DNA of 64,000 bases, from NCBI GenBank assembly GCA_025201375.1, contig JAIWZP010000065.1:1-64000 (forward strand), in the 5' to 3' direction. Positions 1 through 13,033 of the stretch are shown piece by piece. A program made the translations under genes and the position numbers. The notes under the pieces are model-generated. The model did not search any database. It had not been told where the DNA came from and saw only the letters and a list, made by a program, of their open reading frames with translations. Position 1 is the first letter of the stretch; each line of letters opens with the position of its first letter. This stretch comes from Gongronella butleri (taxonomy: Eukaryota; Mucoromycota; Mucoromycetes; Mucorales; Cunninghamellaceae).

Positions 1-23
1 ATTTATAAAAAAAATCCACTTTT

Positions 24-3000
24 TCAGTCAAGCAACGACTGCTGCTGAACAAGCTCCGCGTACAACCCACCCTTGGCAAGTAGCTCTTGGTGCGTGCCCT
101 GCTCCTGCACGCGTCCGCCATGAATGACACAAATTAAATCGGCGTTCTGTGCTCCCCCCCCCCGAAAAATACAAAAAAAAATAGCATTTGGTGAGTAATT
201 GAGCTCCTTTTTTTCATCGCGGTGTTTTGGGCTTACAGCGACCGTGCTCAGGCGGTGCGCAATGGTGATGGTGGTGCGGTCGCCCTGGGCAATGACATTA
301 TCCAATGCCTCTTGTACTAACTTTTCCGACTCGCTATCCAGTGCTGAGCTTGCCTCGTCAAGCAACAACAGCTTGGGTTTGCGCACAAGCGCGCGTGCAA
401 TCGCAATGCGCTGCTTTTGACCACCACTGATCTGCGACCTGAAAGTAAAAAAAAAACAGGTCGCGTCAAAAGGGTCATTTTGACCTTTTTTTTTTTTCTT
501 TTCTTTTTTTCTTACCCCATGTCGCCGACACGCGTGTTGAATCCGTCGGGCAGGCTTTTTATGAACGTGTAAATGTTGGCCTGCTTGCAGGCATGGACCA
601 AGTCGTCGTGTGTCAGGTCCGACTCGGTGCCGAGGCGGAGATTGGCCTCGATCGACAAGTCAAAGAGCACTGGTTCCTGACTCACGAGCGCCATCTGCGA
701 CCGCAGGTGTGCTGCCGTCATCGTACTAATGTCGTACTTGTCAAGTAGCACCTGGCCGCCATCAGGCCCATACCATCGCTCCAAAAGCGCAATCACCGTC
801 GATTTGCCTAAAATCGCGTCAAAATTCATGAACTAAATCATGCACGACGCGTCTCCCCTCCATCCTTTTTTTCCCCATGAAGCGCACCCTTTTTTTATAT
901 GACGCGACGTGCTTTTTACGTTCTTTGTATTTCTTTTTTTTTTTTTTTTTACAAAGTATTGCCTTTTCTCTCTCCCTTTCTGTTTTTTTTCTCTTTTTTA
1001 TGTTCTCTCTGTTTTTTCTCTTACCATTGCCACTGTAGCCGACCAAAGCGACGGTCTTGCCCGCGAGTGCGCGTAGATTAAAGTCGCCATGGAAGATGGG
1101 CACGCTTGGGCGCGCTGGGTATGTAAAGGCAACATCGCGGCATTCGACGTCGCCGCGAATGTCTGGAGGCTCCATTCCCTCGGTGTCGGTGCCTGCGGCT
1201 TTTCCACGGTCGAGCGCATCAAAGAGCGAATTTGCAGCCAGTTTGGAGCGGACAAAGGTCTTTAAATGCGGAACCGATTGCCCAAGGCCGGAAAATGCCA
1301 TGGTCATGATCATCAATGCGGTGAAATAGTCCTCAAACGTGGTCCAGCCGTTCATCACGAACCGCGTACCTGCATAAAAGCACACAGCGTCATTGAAAAC
1401 GGCATTGGACGCGTAAATCGCGAATCCAAAGCTCGATTGCACCGCTTTGCGCATTGTCAGTGCATGCGATTGCTGCGTCGCCGCCGCGTACGCCGCCTCA
1501 AAGTGTGCCTGTTGATTCAGCGACGCCACAGTCCGCACACCGCGGATCGCCTCGCCGGCAATCTGCCCTGCGTCCTCGTATTCGTGCTTTGTCGTCTCGG
1601 CAAACCCATATTCAATCGACGCCTCCACATACCCGCCAATCATGACAAACGGCGCCATCCCAAGGCTGATGAGTGCGAGCCGCCATGAAAAGTAAAAAGC
1701 CATCGCCAAGCCTAAAAAAAAATAAGTCAATTGCATTCAAAAAAAATTGAAAAAAAAATTGAAAAAAAAAACAATTTACCGACAATGCCAAGCACAAGGA
1801 TCTGCACAATGTTGCCCAATGCCTTTGTGATCATGTCGTTGATGACTTTGCAGTCAGTGGCGAGTTTGGACGCGAGTGCGCCCGTGGCATTGCGCGGGTC
1901 GTCAAAAAAGGCGACGGGCTGGGACAAATAGGCATTGAACAGCTGGTGCCGCAGCCGCTTGGTATAGCGCTCGCCCGCAATTTCCATCAAGCTGAACTTT
2001 AGGATGGCCAGCACGAGCGTGGCAAGGGCAATGAGTAAAAAGAGAAGCGCATACTCGTTGATGATGGGCTGGTCACGCGCGTCAACGTCAATGGTGAGCA
2101 AAATCACCGATTGCGCGTACAAGTAGCCAAAGATTGGATACGGCACGCCGTACAGGCAGCAGCCAACAAAGCCAAGCACTAAATACTTGCGCTCCTCTTT
2201 GCACTCACGCAAAAGCCGCAGTAATGGCGCATAAGAACGCTCCTTTTGCGATTTCTCGACAATGGATGCCATTGGGTCTATTGGACCGTCGTGCAGTCCT
2301 GCTGTCCCACCTGCCGTTGTCCCGGGCTTCTCGGAATGTATGTCAATCGCGAGCGCGTCGTCGTCAAGCATCTCAAAACTGGCATGGCCACTCGCGTGAT
2401 CCTCATCGCTAACAATCAGGTCCATGTCACAGCTGGGCTCCTCTTCATCCACGTCAACAGGTGGCGTGCCAGGGTCGTCCATGGCTATGGATGCGCTGCG
2501 ATGCGTGCTGAGCGCTTCGGCCGCGCCATTGTCACCCATTCCGTCGATTTCTCCCATTTTTGACGTTTCTGTCGCAAGTCCGCTAATTTGCTGCTTGTCC
2601 ACCAGTCTCTTGTATGTGCCATTGAGCGCAATCAACTGCTCATGCGTGCCCTGCTCGAGCACCGACCCTTCTTCCAGCACGACAATCAGATCGGCATTGC
2701 GAATCGATGATAAACGGTGTGCAATCACGAGTGTCGTGCGATTTTTCGATGCTGCATCAAGCGCGCGCTGCACCACGCGTTCAGATCGAGTGTCCAGCGC
2801 ACTCGTTGCCTAAAAAAAAGGATGCGAAGGAGGGAAAAACGTCAATCGATTGAATTTTACTCGTTTTTTCATATTTTCTTACTTCGTCCAGGAGCAAAAT
2901 CGTCGGGTTTTTGATGATGGCGCGTGCGATGGCGATGCGCTGCTTTTGGCCTCCAGAAAGCATAATTCCATTCTCTCCGACAAGCGTATCGTAGCCGTGG

Positions 3001-4676
3001 GGCAAGCTGTTTATAAATTCGTGGCAGTTCGCGAGCTTGCACGCGTCGACAATGTGCTCGTATGTGACAATGGCGTTTGGCACGGCTCCCAAAAGAATGT
3101 TTTGCCGGATCGTCATGTTAAACAGCAGCGGCTCCTGCGACACCACGCCAATTTGGTCGCGCAGCCAACAAACATTGAGATCACGTAGGTCGTGCCCGTC
3201 GACCGCCACACTGCCGCGTTGCACGTCGTAGAATCGCTGCAGAAGTTCGACGGTCGTGCTCTTGCCGCAACCAGACTTGCCAACAAGCGCAACCGTCTGC
3301 CCACGACGTACTTTGAGCGAAAATCCGCGTAAAATGGCCATGTCCGACCGCGACGGATAGTCAAAGTACACGTCGCAAAAGTCAATGTCGCCCTGTAAAT
3401 CCTGCACCTTGCCGTCGGGGTTCGCAGCAGGATCAATGGCGGGTTGGCGATCAATCATTGCAAAAATCGTCGTTGCAGCCGCACATGCGCTCACCACCGC
3501 GTTCAATGGCAACGCAATGTCCATCAACGCGACTGGAAATTGAAAAGAGCAAAAACGTGAGAATCGAATCGAACGGCGTACTTGGGGGGACGCGATTTAT
3601 CCTATTTTTTATGTTTCTTTGCTTTTTTTTTTCTTTTTTTCTTCTTTTTTTTTCTTTATAGTGTGCTTACAACTACCAAGGATGATGCACTGCAGGACAA
3701 TGACGATGGTGGGGCCATCGATAGTGCCATTGTACACAAGCTGTGACCCGTACCAAAAGGCGAGTCCGTCGATGCAAAAGAGAAACATCATGAGGAGGCC
3801 AGTGCCGACACCCATGGCGATGCCGCTCTTGTAGCCATAGGTGCGCGCGGCAACGAGACGCTCATTATAGCGTTGTAAAAAGCGCTGTTGCATGTTAAAG
3901 GCAAACACGGTGCGGATGCCAGCAAAAGCCTGTTCGGCAACGGTGCCTGCGTACGCATACGCGTCCTGGGCCTGGCCAATGTACCGCGACACAAGCACGT
4001 TCATCACAATCGACGAGACGATGGTGGTAGGCGCTGCAGCGAGAATTACGAGCGCCAATTGCCAATCGACGGCCAACGCGACAATATAACCCGTACCGAC
4101 TTGCGCAAGGCACAAAATACATAGACCAAGCTTCTCGCTCATCCCTTCCTGGATTGTCTGCATATCGCCCGTCAGCCGCGTCGTCAGCGACCCCTCCTCG
4201 GTTTGGTCAAAAAACGCGCATTCTTGTTTTAGGATGGAATTCAGATATTTGAACCGGATTCTTCGTGTTTGCGCCTCGCCGCTGATGATCCAGCAGCTCT
4301 GCGACACGTATCCGCACAGAAATAGCGCAGCGCCCAGACCAACCAATAAATAGATGCTGGGCATCACAACAGCAAGCATGGTGGCGGGATTTTCGAGCGC
4401 AGCCGCCATGTTCCGCAGCAACGAGCCAAAAATCACGGCCGACAAGGGCAAAATCGCGCCCGCCAACGCCGACGTCACCACGCCCGTGATAATCACCGGC
4501 CAGTCGCTCCGTGATGCAAAGCGAAACAGCTGGTAAGGGTATATAGACGGCTTTTTGCTCGAATCTGTCGTTTTCTCGGGTTGTGCGGTGTCAATGGGTG
4601 GATCGCTGGCAGCCATGGATGCCTCTGTTCCTGTCGGCGCGTCAGGCGCATTGGTGGCCTCGGTCATGACGGTCAT
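24..4676 (-). CDS. ABCB-type full ABC exporter (P-glycoprotein-like), copy 1
   Basis: This is an ATP-driven membrane exporter of the multidrug-resistance/P-glycoprotein type, expected in the plasma or an internal membrane and extruding hydrophobic compounds; the substrate cannot be read from sequence. Seven exons (3671-4676, 2883-3532, 1780-2809, 1025-1711, 516-807, 237-438, 24-146) join in frame to 1329 residues in the order TMD1-NBD1-TMD2-NBD2. NBD1 shows Walker [11 protein letters not shown] (about residue 418), signature LSGGQKQR (about 527) and Walker B ILLLDE. NBD2 has Walker A GYSGNGKST, interrupted by an intron, signature ISGGQKQR instead of LSGGQ, and [13 protein letters not shown] low-complexity linker rich in D, E and S joins the halves. 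The ATG at 4676 was chosen because upstream in-frame sequence looks like untranslated leader. A tandem paralogue lies upstream. Family assignment is firm; the substrate is unknown. Confidence 0.93.
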
Positions 4677-6811
4677 TTTAATTAGTTTTGGTACAAAATA
4701 CAAAAATCGTGTGGTAAAAAGTGGTAAAGCGAAAAATAAAAAAGGTAAAGAAGAATGGAAGATGCATGCAAGACAGCCCAAAAGGCATTTAGGGTCAAGC
4801 GAGGCCAAGGAGGCCATGTATGATCGGCGTCATGCTTGTCATTGGCCCACGAGTTTAACCTGCCTAGTCAGTGATCATGATTTTTCATCTTTTTGAACGA
4901 TTGTGATGAATTATCCCGCGTGGACGCCTTGCTAAGCGTCAAAGTAGCCAGCATGTCTGTTGGAAAAGGAACCGCGCCTCACCCCGGCCATTGGCAATTC
5001 GACGACCAAGTCTCAAATCCAACTTGGTGCAAAAAAAAGGGGGAAGAGCAAAAAAGTTCACTCTAGGGGGTGGGGCGGCGGAGCTGCAAGGTAAATTATT
5101 GGGTGGAAGCTCACTTCCCCGGCTGGCCAAGGTTTAGGGGGACAGGGCTGCCCTTGAGCCTAGTTGTAAATGCATTTTACCAGCTTTTCCTTTTTTTGCA
5201 TGCAATTGTAACATTCATCTGATGTCATCATCTGGTGGCAAACAAGCCATTGAAAGCAATGCCATGACTCGTACCATACACGTCTCTTTGGTCGCACATT
5301 TTCATTATTACTTTATTTTTTTTGTCCGCAAAGCGCGTGTCGTAAGACTGCAGCTGCTGGCAAACGTTTTTTTTTTTTTTTTTTGCTCTCGCTATACACG
5401 CCCATTTCTTTGCGCATTACACCTCAGTTCCATTTTCGTCCTTTTGGCCCCAGTCAATCTAGAATCACATCATTTGGCGATAGCCTACTCACAAACTGCA
5501 TTGGCAATAGTGAAATTCATGCGCCGTGTCACCCTGGCAGCAGCCCACGGTTTTGAGCGCCATGGATTCGATGGTCAAGGCAAAGAGTATTTGCAGCTAC
5601 GGCGTCAAAACGCAATTTTTCATTCTAAAAATGCAAATTGCTCAAGATTCTCCAAGTATCCGGAATTGTTCTGGGTAGATAAAAGATCAGACAAATTCTT
5701 GGTTCCTGAATGGCGTCATTCAACGCGAACAAAATGTAAAAACGCCATAAAGCGCCCCAATTTCAGCCATTTCAAGCACTTACCAAAGCTTTTTGGCTGA
5801 TTTCTCGCATCGCGCTAGATAAGTCGCAACATCCTTTCATCTGACCTTTCCTCTTCATTCATTTGTAAAAAGAAGCGCATGATAGATCGTGCCTCTTCAA
5901 GACAGTGCGCCGTTGTCGCGAAAAATTGAAAATCTAATTGTTTCGATCGCTTTTGCCCATCTTTATTTTTTTTTGTCCTTTTACTTATTGCTTGTTTTTT
6001 TGCCTTTGGTTCTCTATCGTTGTCTATTGTCAACATTTGGCACTTTTACCGAGATTTGTTCACATGTAATTTGCAAACAAAAAAAAAACACACTTTTCTT
6101 TCAAATTGCACTCTGGCTCTGTTTTGACCTCGGTTTCGTATGGCAAGACGGCAAAACTGCATGAACTCGGCGACCCAGAACTGCGTGGTGGTGTCAGGGT
6201 TGCGCTTTTGCATGATTTTGAGAGTATTGCAAACCCAATTCGAGGGTGGGTCATTATTTTGCCTGAGGCCAAAAAGACGCTTGGGCAAAAAAAGGCACCG
6301 CGCAGTGCCAAATGAGCAAGACTCCAAGCAAAATGAGCACGACTGCGGCAGGCAAATTGCCTGTCAACAAGTGTTGGGGCAATTATTTTTGGAAATGGCC
6401 AATTCATTGTGAAATAGGCAGCTGCAAGAAAGGTTTTAAGAAAAACATTCTGTTGCCTTTGTCGAGTTCCTTTGACAATGCGCACCCAAGCTCAAAAAAA
6501 AATCCATCTGCCAATTTTTACAAGTTTCGCTAAAAACCACAAAAATAGAAGCGTCTTGCTTCCAAAACCTCTGTGTTCATTGCTGACAAGCCTTGCTCGC
6601 CTGGTTTGCGAGCAATTGGCAACTGAAAAAAATCCATGGTGACCTGGTCTAATCACGTGCATTCGCCGATGGCGCGCCAAAAAAGGCACAAAAATGCAAA
6701 ACCTGCGCGTTTTTGTCTAAAAACAAATTCAAATGTGTATTTTCAATGCAAAATAAAAAAAGGTATGAGAGGGGAGGGGAGAAAAGAAAAGGAATAGTAC
6801 ACATATTAAGA
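4677..6811. other. Intergenic, between the two ABCB genes
   Basis: About 2.1 kb holding the 5' region of the downstream transporter and the 3' region of the upstream one, both on the minus strand. AT-rich with T and A tracts. An open frame of 192 codons at 5222-5800 (+) is phenylalanine-rich through T tracts, resembles nothing I know, and was not accepted. No RNA gene or repeat was recognised. Confidence 0.6.
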
Positions 6812-8368
6812 TTAAACTACAAGCAGCGATTGTTGCTGCACTAATTCGGCGTAAATGCCACCTATCATGAGCAATTCGTCGTGGGTGCCTTGCTCAAAGA
6901 CCTTGCCATCATGAATCACGCAAATCAGATCCGCATTCTATCAAAAACAAAACAAAAAAAAAAAAAAAAAAAAAAAAAGGAGGGGACAAGGTCAGACGCG
7001 ATCCTATATCTTCATTTCTTCATCATTTTTGCTATTTTTACCTTGATTGTGCTAAGGCGATGCGCAATGGTGACGGTGGTGCGATTGCCCTGTTCAATGA
7101 CCTGGTCCAATGCCTCCTGGACAATCTTTTCCGACTCGCTGTCAAGGGCGGACGTCGCCTCATCCAGCAACAAGAGCTTGGGCTTGCGAATCAAGGCGCG
7201 AGCAATAGCAATGCGTTGTTTCTGACCACCACTGAGCTGCGACCTGGTGAAATAGAAAGAAGAACGCGTGATGAGTTCACATGACATGCCCCTTTTTCAT
7301 TTTTACTTACCCCTTTTCACCGACACGCGTGTCAAAGCCCTTTGGCAGCGAATTAATAAAGTCGTATATATTTGCCTGCTTGCATGCGTGGACAACATCG
7401 TCCATGGACACGTCCGCCTCGGTGCCGAGCATAATGTTGTCCTTGATTGACAAGTCAAACAGCACGGGCTCCTGGCCCACCAATGCCATTTGCGATCGCA
7501 GGTGGCCAAGCGTCATTTGCTGCACATTGTGTTCATCCAGCAACACCTTGCCAGCCGTAGGATCGTACCAACGCTCAAGCATGCCAATGATCGTCGATTT
7601 GCCTAATAATATAAAAAGGGATTAGATAATCTGTCGCGCCTTTTTTTATCATTTTTCGCGTTTTTTTGTGTTACCATTGCCGCTGTGGCCGACGAGCGCA
7701 ATGGTCTTTCCCGCAGCGCCATGCAGCGAAAAGTCGCCTTTGAAGATGGGCACGTCAGGTCGCGCCGGATAGGTAAAGGCAATGTCGGTGCAATCGACTT
7801 GGCCATGGATTTCCTTTGGCTCGATGCCCTCAAGGTCGGGGTCAATAGCTGATTGGCGGTCGAGCATGTCAAAGATGGAGATGGCGGCCACTTTAGAGCG
7901 GGCAAATGTCTTTAGCTGTGGGATAGATTGGCCAAGGCCCGAAAAGGCGAGCGTCATGATCATCAGGGCATTGAAAAAGTTATCAAAGGTGGTCCAGCCA
8001 TTGTAGACGAAATGCGTGCCTGCAAAGAAGCACACGGCCTCGTTGAACACGTAATTGGACTGATAAATCGCATAGCCAAAGCTGGAAATGACGGCCTTGC
8101 GCAGCGTCAGTTTATGCGATTGAACAGTCGCGCGCTGGAATTGGCCTTCAAAGTACGATTGCTGATTCAGCGACGCCACCGTGCGAATACTGCGGATCGC
8201 TTCGCTCGCAATGTCGCCGGCGTCCGCGTACGCATCCTGGTTCTGCTCCGTGAATCCATACTCGGTCGACGCCTCCACGTACCCGCCAATCAGGATAAAA
8301 GGCGACATTAGCAGCGTCACGAGTGCCAATTGCCAGCAATAGTAAAATGCAAGCACAATGCCTTGCGA

Positions 8369-8409
<41 letters not shown>

Positions 8410-11164
8410 GAGCCACGTGCACTTTTTTTTCAAAAAAAATCTTACCAACAATGGCGAGCATGGTGATTTGCACCACATCACCAAAGGCTTTTGTAATCAT
8501 GTCATTGATGACTTTGCAATCGGTGGCAAGTTTGGAGGTGAGAGCACCCGTGGAATTGCGCGGCTGGTCATAAAAGGCGATTTCTTGCTTCAAATAGGCT
8601 TTGAACAGGCGGTAGCGCAATTTCTTGGTGTAGCGTTCGCCAGCAATCTCGAGCGAGCCGAATTTGAGCGTGGAAAGCAAAAGGACGATGATGCCAACCA
8701 TGAGGAACAAGAAAGCATAGAGATTGGAGCCCTCCAGCGGGCCCTCGCTCTGAGGCACGTTAATGGTCAGCGATACGACCATCTGACCAAACAAAAGACC
8801 AAACACCGGGTATGGTACGCCGTACAGTGCGGCGGCAAGAAAACCAGTGAGCAGCAGCCACTTTTCGTCGGAACAATCGCGGAACAGGCGCAGCAATGGC
8901 GCACGTTGCTGCCCTTTTGCCTTCGCATCTTGCTTGACGCGCTCGCGCTCCAGTTGAAACCCCGTCAGCGCGAGACCTGCCGACGATCGGCGTCTTGCCT
9001 TTTTTTCGTCGTCCATCGGCAATGAAACCATGCCATCGGCCTCTTTCACGACCATTGGAGGTGATTCATCCTTGACAGCCGACATTGTCGTGTCATCGTC
9101 GTCTTCGTCGCTCCCAGATGGTCGAGTATCGTCGCCATTGGCCAGCACGGTCGCGTTATCCGCCGTCACCGCCGCGGAAATCGTGTTGGCAGCAGGTGCA
9201 GAGCCGCCAATATGCTGCTTGTCAACCAATTGCTTGTAAACACCTTGTTTGTCCAAGAGCTCCGCGTGTGTGCCTTGCTCGACAATCACGCCATGCTGCA
9301 TCACCACAATCAAATCGGCATTGCGGATCGATGAAAGCCGGTGGGCAATCACTAATGTCGTCCGGTTCTGAGATGCAGCATCCAGCGCACGTTGCACAAT
9401 ACGCTCCGATCGTGTGTCCAGCGCAGAGGTCGCCTTGTTGCATGACAAATCAAGAAAGAAAGAGAAAAAAAAAACAGAAAAAGCGAATCAATCTTCCCAT
9501 TTTTCCGGTCCCCCCCCCCTTTTTTTTTTTTTTTTACCTCGTCCAGGAGCAAGATGGCGGGGTTTTTGATGACGGCGCGCGCAATGGCGATGCGCTGTTT
9601 TTGGCCGCCCGAGAGCATGGTTGCATTTTCGCCGACGACAGTGTCATAGCCATGGGGCAGCGAGCTGATAAATGCGTGACAATTGGCAAGTTTGCATGCG
9701 TCGATAATCTGGTCGTCGGTGACATCTCTGTTGGGCGAGCCAAGCACGATGTTTTGGCGGATGGTCAGGTTAAACAGGACGGGTTCTTGCGACACGACGC
9801 CAATTTGGCTGCGCAGCCATCGCAAGCTGAGCGAGCGTGTTTCATGGCCATCCAGCTTGATGGAGCCGCCGTCCACGTCGTAAAATCGCTGCAGCAATTG
9901 CACCGTCGTCGATTTTCCAGAGCCGGAACTGCCTACAAGCGCGACAGTCTGCCCGCGCTTGATGCGCAGATTCAATCCGCGCAACACAGGCACATCAGGT
10001 CGCGAAGGATAGCTGAAATCCACGTCGCAATATTCAATATCGCCCTGCAAGTCGGCCACGATACTGTCAGGATTCGCATCAGGGTCAATCGCCGGCGCAC
10101 GATCAATGATGGCAAACACCGACGACGCAGCTGCACACGCGCTCACCACGGCGTTCAATGGCGTCGCAATGTTCATCAACCCGACTGAAAACAAGAGAAA
10201 AAAATGCAAAAAAAAAAAGGAGTCAAGAGGCGAAAATAAACGATAAAACAGGGGAAATGGAGGCCTTACAAGAGCCGACCATGACACACTCGAGGACAAC
10301 AACAATGGTGGGCCCATCGAGCTCGTGGTCAAAGACGAGCTTGGAGCCGTACCAAAAGCCAAGACCATAAATGCAAAAAAGAAACATGACCAAGAAACCT
10401 GTGCCAATGCCAAAGGAAAGACCACGCTTGTAGCCATGGGAGCGCGCGGCAACGAGACGCTCATCGTAGCGGTCCAAGAAGCGCTTTTGCATGCTAAAGG
10501 CAAACACGGTGCGAATGCCTGAAAATGCCTGCTCAGCGACGGTGCCTGCAAAGGCGTACGAATCTTGCGCCTTGTCCGTGTATTTTGTAACGAGCCAGCC
10601 CATGATGATGGCAGCCACCACCATTGTGGGTGTGCCAGCAATGATCACCAGCGCAAGCTTCCAACTGACGGCCAGCGCCGTGATGTAACCAGCAAGCAAT
10701 TGCCCAATGCACACAATACACAGACCAAGCTTCTCGCTCATGCCATCCTGGATCAATTGCATGTCGCCCGTCAACCGCGTCGTCAGCGACCCCTCCTCGG
10801 CGTCGTCAAACCAAGCTTGATCTTGGTGCAATACGGAATTCAGAAATTTGAACCGGATGCGTCGCGTTTGCGCCTCGCCGCTGATGATCCAGCAGCTCTG
10901 CGCCATGTAGCCCGCCACAAACAGACCAAGACCCATGAATGCCATCGTGTGCACAATCGGCAATGTCGTCACAAGCATGCTCGATGGATCCTCAAGCGTC
11001 GCGGCCATTCCACGCAAGAAATTACCAAACACAATTGCCGACACGGGCAAAATGCACCCTGCCGCAGCAGAGCCAATCACACCCAGAATGATGATCACCC
11101 AATCCTTGCCCGTTGCATAACGAAACAGCTGATGCGGAGAAACAGATTGCTTGCTTTTGGCCAT
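6812..11164 (-). CDS. ABCB-type full ABC exporter (P-glycoprotein-like), copy 2
   Basis: A tandem paralogue of the transporter at 24-4676, with the same TMD1-NBD1-TMD2-NBD2 design and presumed drug or lipid export role. Seven exons (10270-11164, 9538-10184, 8446-9433, 7675-8361, 7311-7602, 7042-7243, 6812-6937) give 1278 residues. Exons 4, 5 and 6 have exactly the same lengths as in copy 1 (687, 292, 202 nt) and all intron phases match, so the pair arose by duplication of an already split gene. NBD1 has Walker [11 protein letters not shown] and [11 protein letters not shown]2 has [17 protein letters not shown] and [12 protein letters not shown]. The N-terminus is shorter than in copy 1. The start at 11164 begins [14 protein letters not shown], followed by the conserved region shared with copy 1. 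The intron at 8362-8445 carries a 33-nt homopolymer. Confidence 0.93.
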
Positions 11165-11467
11165 GCAAATGTAAAAAGAGAGGGAAAAAAGAAATAAAAG
11201 GGGGAGGGCGACAAGAAGAGGGACACGAAAAAATGAATAAAAAAAAACTGCAAAGAAAAGAAAAAAAAAAAAGACCATCGATTTCTGCCTCATTGAGGGT
11301 TTATGCGCCGAATGTGCGGTAACACATAGCCGCTCGCCTTTAATGTCCGCTTACAATTCGCCACCTATTTTTCACCCAAGAGGGGCGATCCTGGGTGCTT
11401 TGGTAGATTCGGGCATCACAAGAGACTGTCTGGGTGCATGGCCAGTCAGATCATCCGCCTTCAACTC

Positions 11468-11499
<32 letters not shown>

Positions 11500-13033
11500 A
11501 AAAAATGCGCCATTGGTAGTACCAATGCTCGCGCGGATGTATCGGCTAGTGCGCCGCAGCGGAACATGCGAGAATTGGGATCGGTTGACACGCCGAAACG
11601 GAATGGAAAAGATCCAAAAAGGAAATACGCATCATTAAAAGGTAAAGCACGCCTCTCGTAGCCCCTTGCTTCGCGGTTCTACAACCCACCCGCATGCTCA
11701 TGGCTGACAGCTGGCTACCCATGCCCATGGATGACCCTGGAATATCAACCTGTCATTGCAAGGACAAAGAAAAAAAATCTCTGAAATGGCTTCATTTGAT
11801 ATCGGCAAGCAAAATTCACGTTCACACGCTGCGCGATTTGTTTCATGGCGTCCAAACAAACACATCATTTCAGAAACACGGTGGCAAAAGAGACTCCCAG
11901 GCTTCCATTGATCTGATCACACACGCTCAAGCGCGCTGTTTTTGGGAAAATTGTGATTGTGCACGGGACCAGACTGTTTTGGACGACTTGTTGTTGCGGC
12001 CGTGTAGCCGATTTGTGTTGACAGCAACACGCTCCGCGAGGCACAAAAGTCATCGCGCGGCGTGCCGAACACGTTTCTGACCGTTCCATCGAAGGATCCG
12101 AAAAAAAAAAAAATACAAAAAGCGCTGCAGACTGGTGCTGTCCCTTGGTAACACCGATGCTGCGCCTTTGCTGCCCAAATTGATTGGGTCAGAGCACCGA
12201 GGCGCGCATCGCAGCAGATCAAAAAATACCAATTCTCATCAATTGCACGCCATGACGACAAGAGAAACGCTTTTTTGCTTTTGCATTCGATGGATTCCAT
12301 TGTCCAAATCGCCATGTGAGTTGATTGGCACACATCATTCCTAACTGCTATGCTCGCCCTACGACAAAAAAAAAAAAAATAAACATCTTGGTTTGTGGCG
12401 CGCTCAATTGGTACTGTGGCCATATATTTCTTTGTGAACAAGTGCGAAGCATCTCGATTTTTTTTATGACAAGTACGATCAATCGATAAACATTCGTCCT
12501 GGACTCCAGTCCTTGCTCATCATCTCTTGTCGATTTACATCCATTTTGTCGCCGTCGCCCTCCCTCCCCCATCATGCGCTACAGTCCATTATCGACCAAG
12601 ATCCTCCTCTTTTCCTCTTCTTGTTTTCACATGGGTCATCCCAACCCCTAGCACTGCTGCTCACCTTCCTGTCAGCATCATGTCCCTTTGTTGTTCCCTT
12701 TTTCCTCATCTTTTGTTTCCCAATTTTGTTACAATTATAAAAATCGTCGCGATGCCGCATTTATTACATTTTCGATTTTTATGGCCGATTGAAACGCAAA
12801 ATAATCAGTGTAGGAAGCAGCAGCATCTGAAGTGAATACTGTATGAAGCATATAATCTAGAAAAGGCTAAAATCAAGGCATTGAAGAACGAAAGAAGCAA
12901 AAAAAAAAAAAAAAAAGCAGGGAAAAAGGAATGTCAGGCACAGCCGCTGCCTTTTTAAGGATGCTGCGGAGCTCGGTGGCCTCAACTTCTTTGTTCCTCT
13001 TTTTCGCTTTTTTTTTTTTCTTTTTGATACCAT
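11165..13033. other. Intergenic between divergent ABCB copy 2 and DHX33
   Basis: A 1.9-kb spacer between divergent genes, so it should contain both promoters. It holds a 29-nt A run (11468-11496), several shorter A/T tracts and a pyrimidine-rich stretch (about 12530-12740) upstream of the helicase. Short open frames on both strands show no recognisable protein features. No RNA gene was recognised. Confidence 0.55.

Noticed and set aside
5222..5800. A 192-codon open frame (+) between the ABCB genes
   Set aside because: Composition is driven by T tracts, there are no domains, and it lies in a promoter region.
11917..12441. A 174-codon open frame (-)
   Set aside because: Phenylalanine runs come from homopolymers; no family resemblance and no splice partner.
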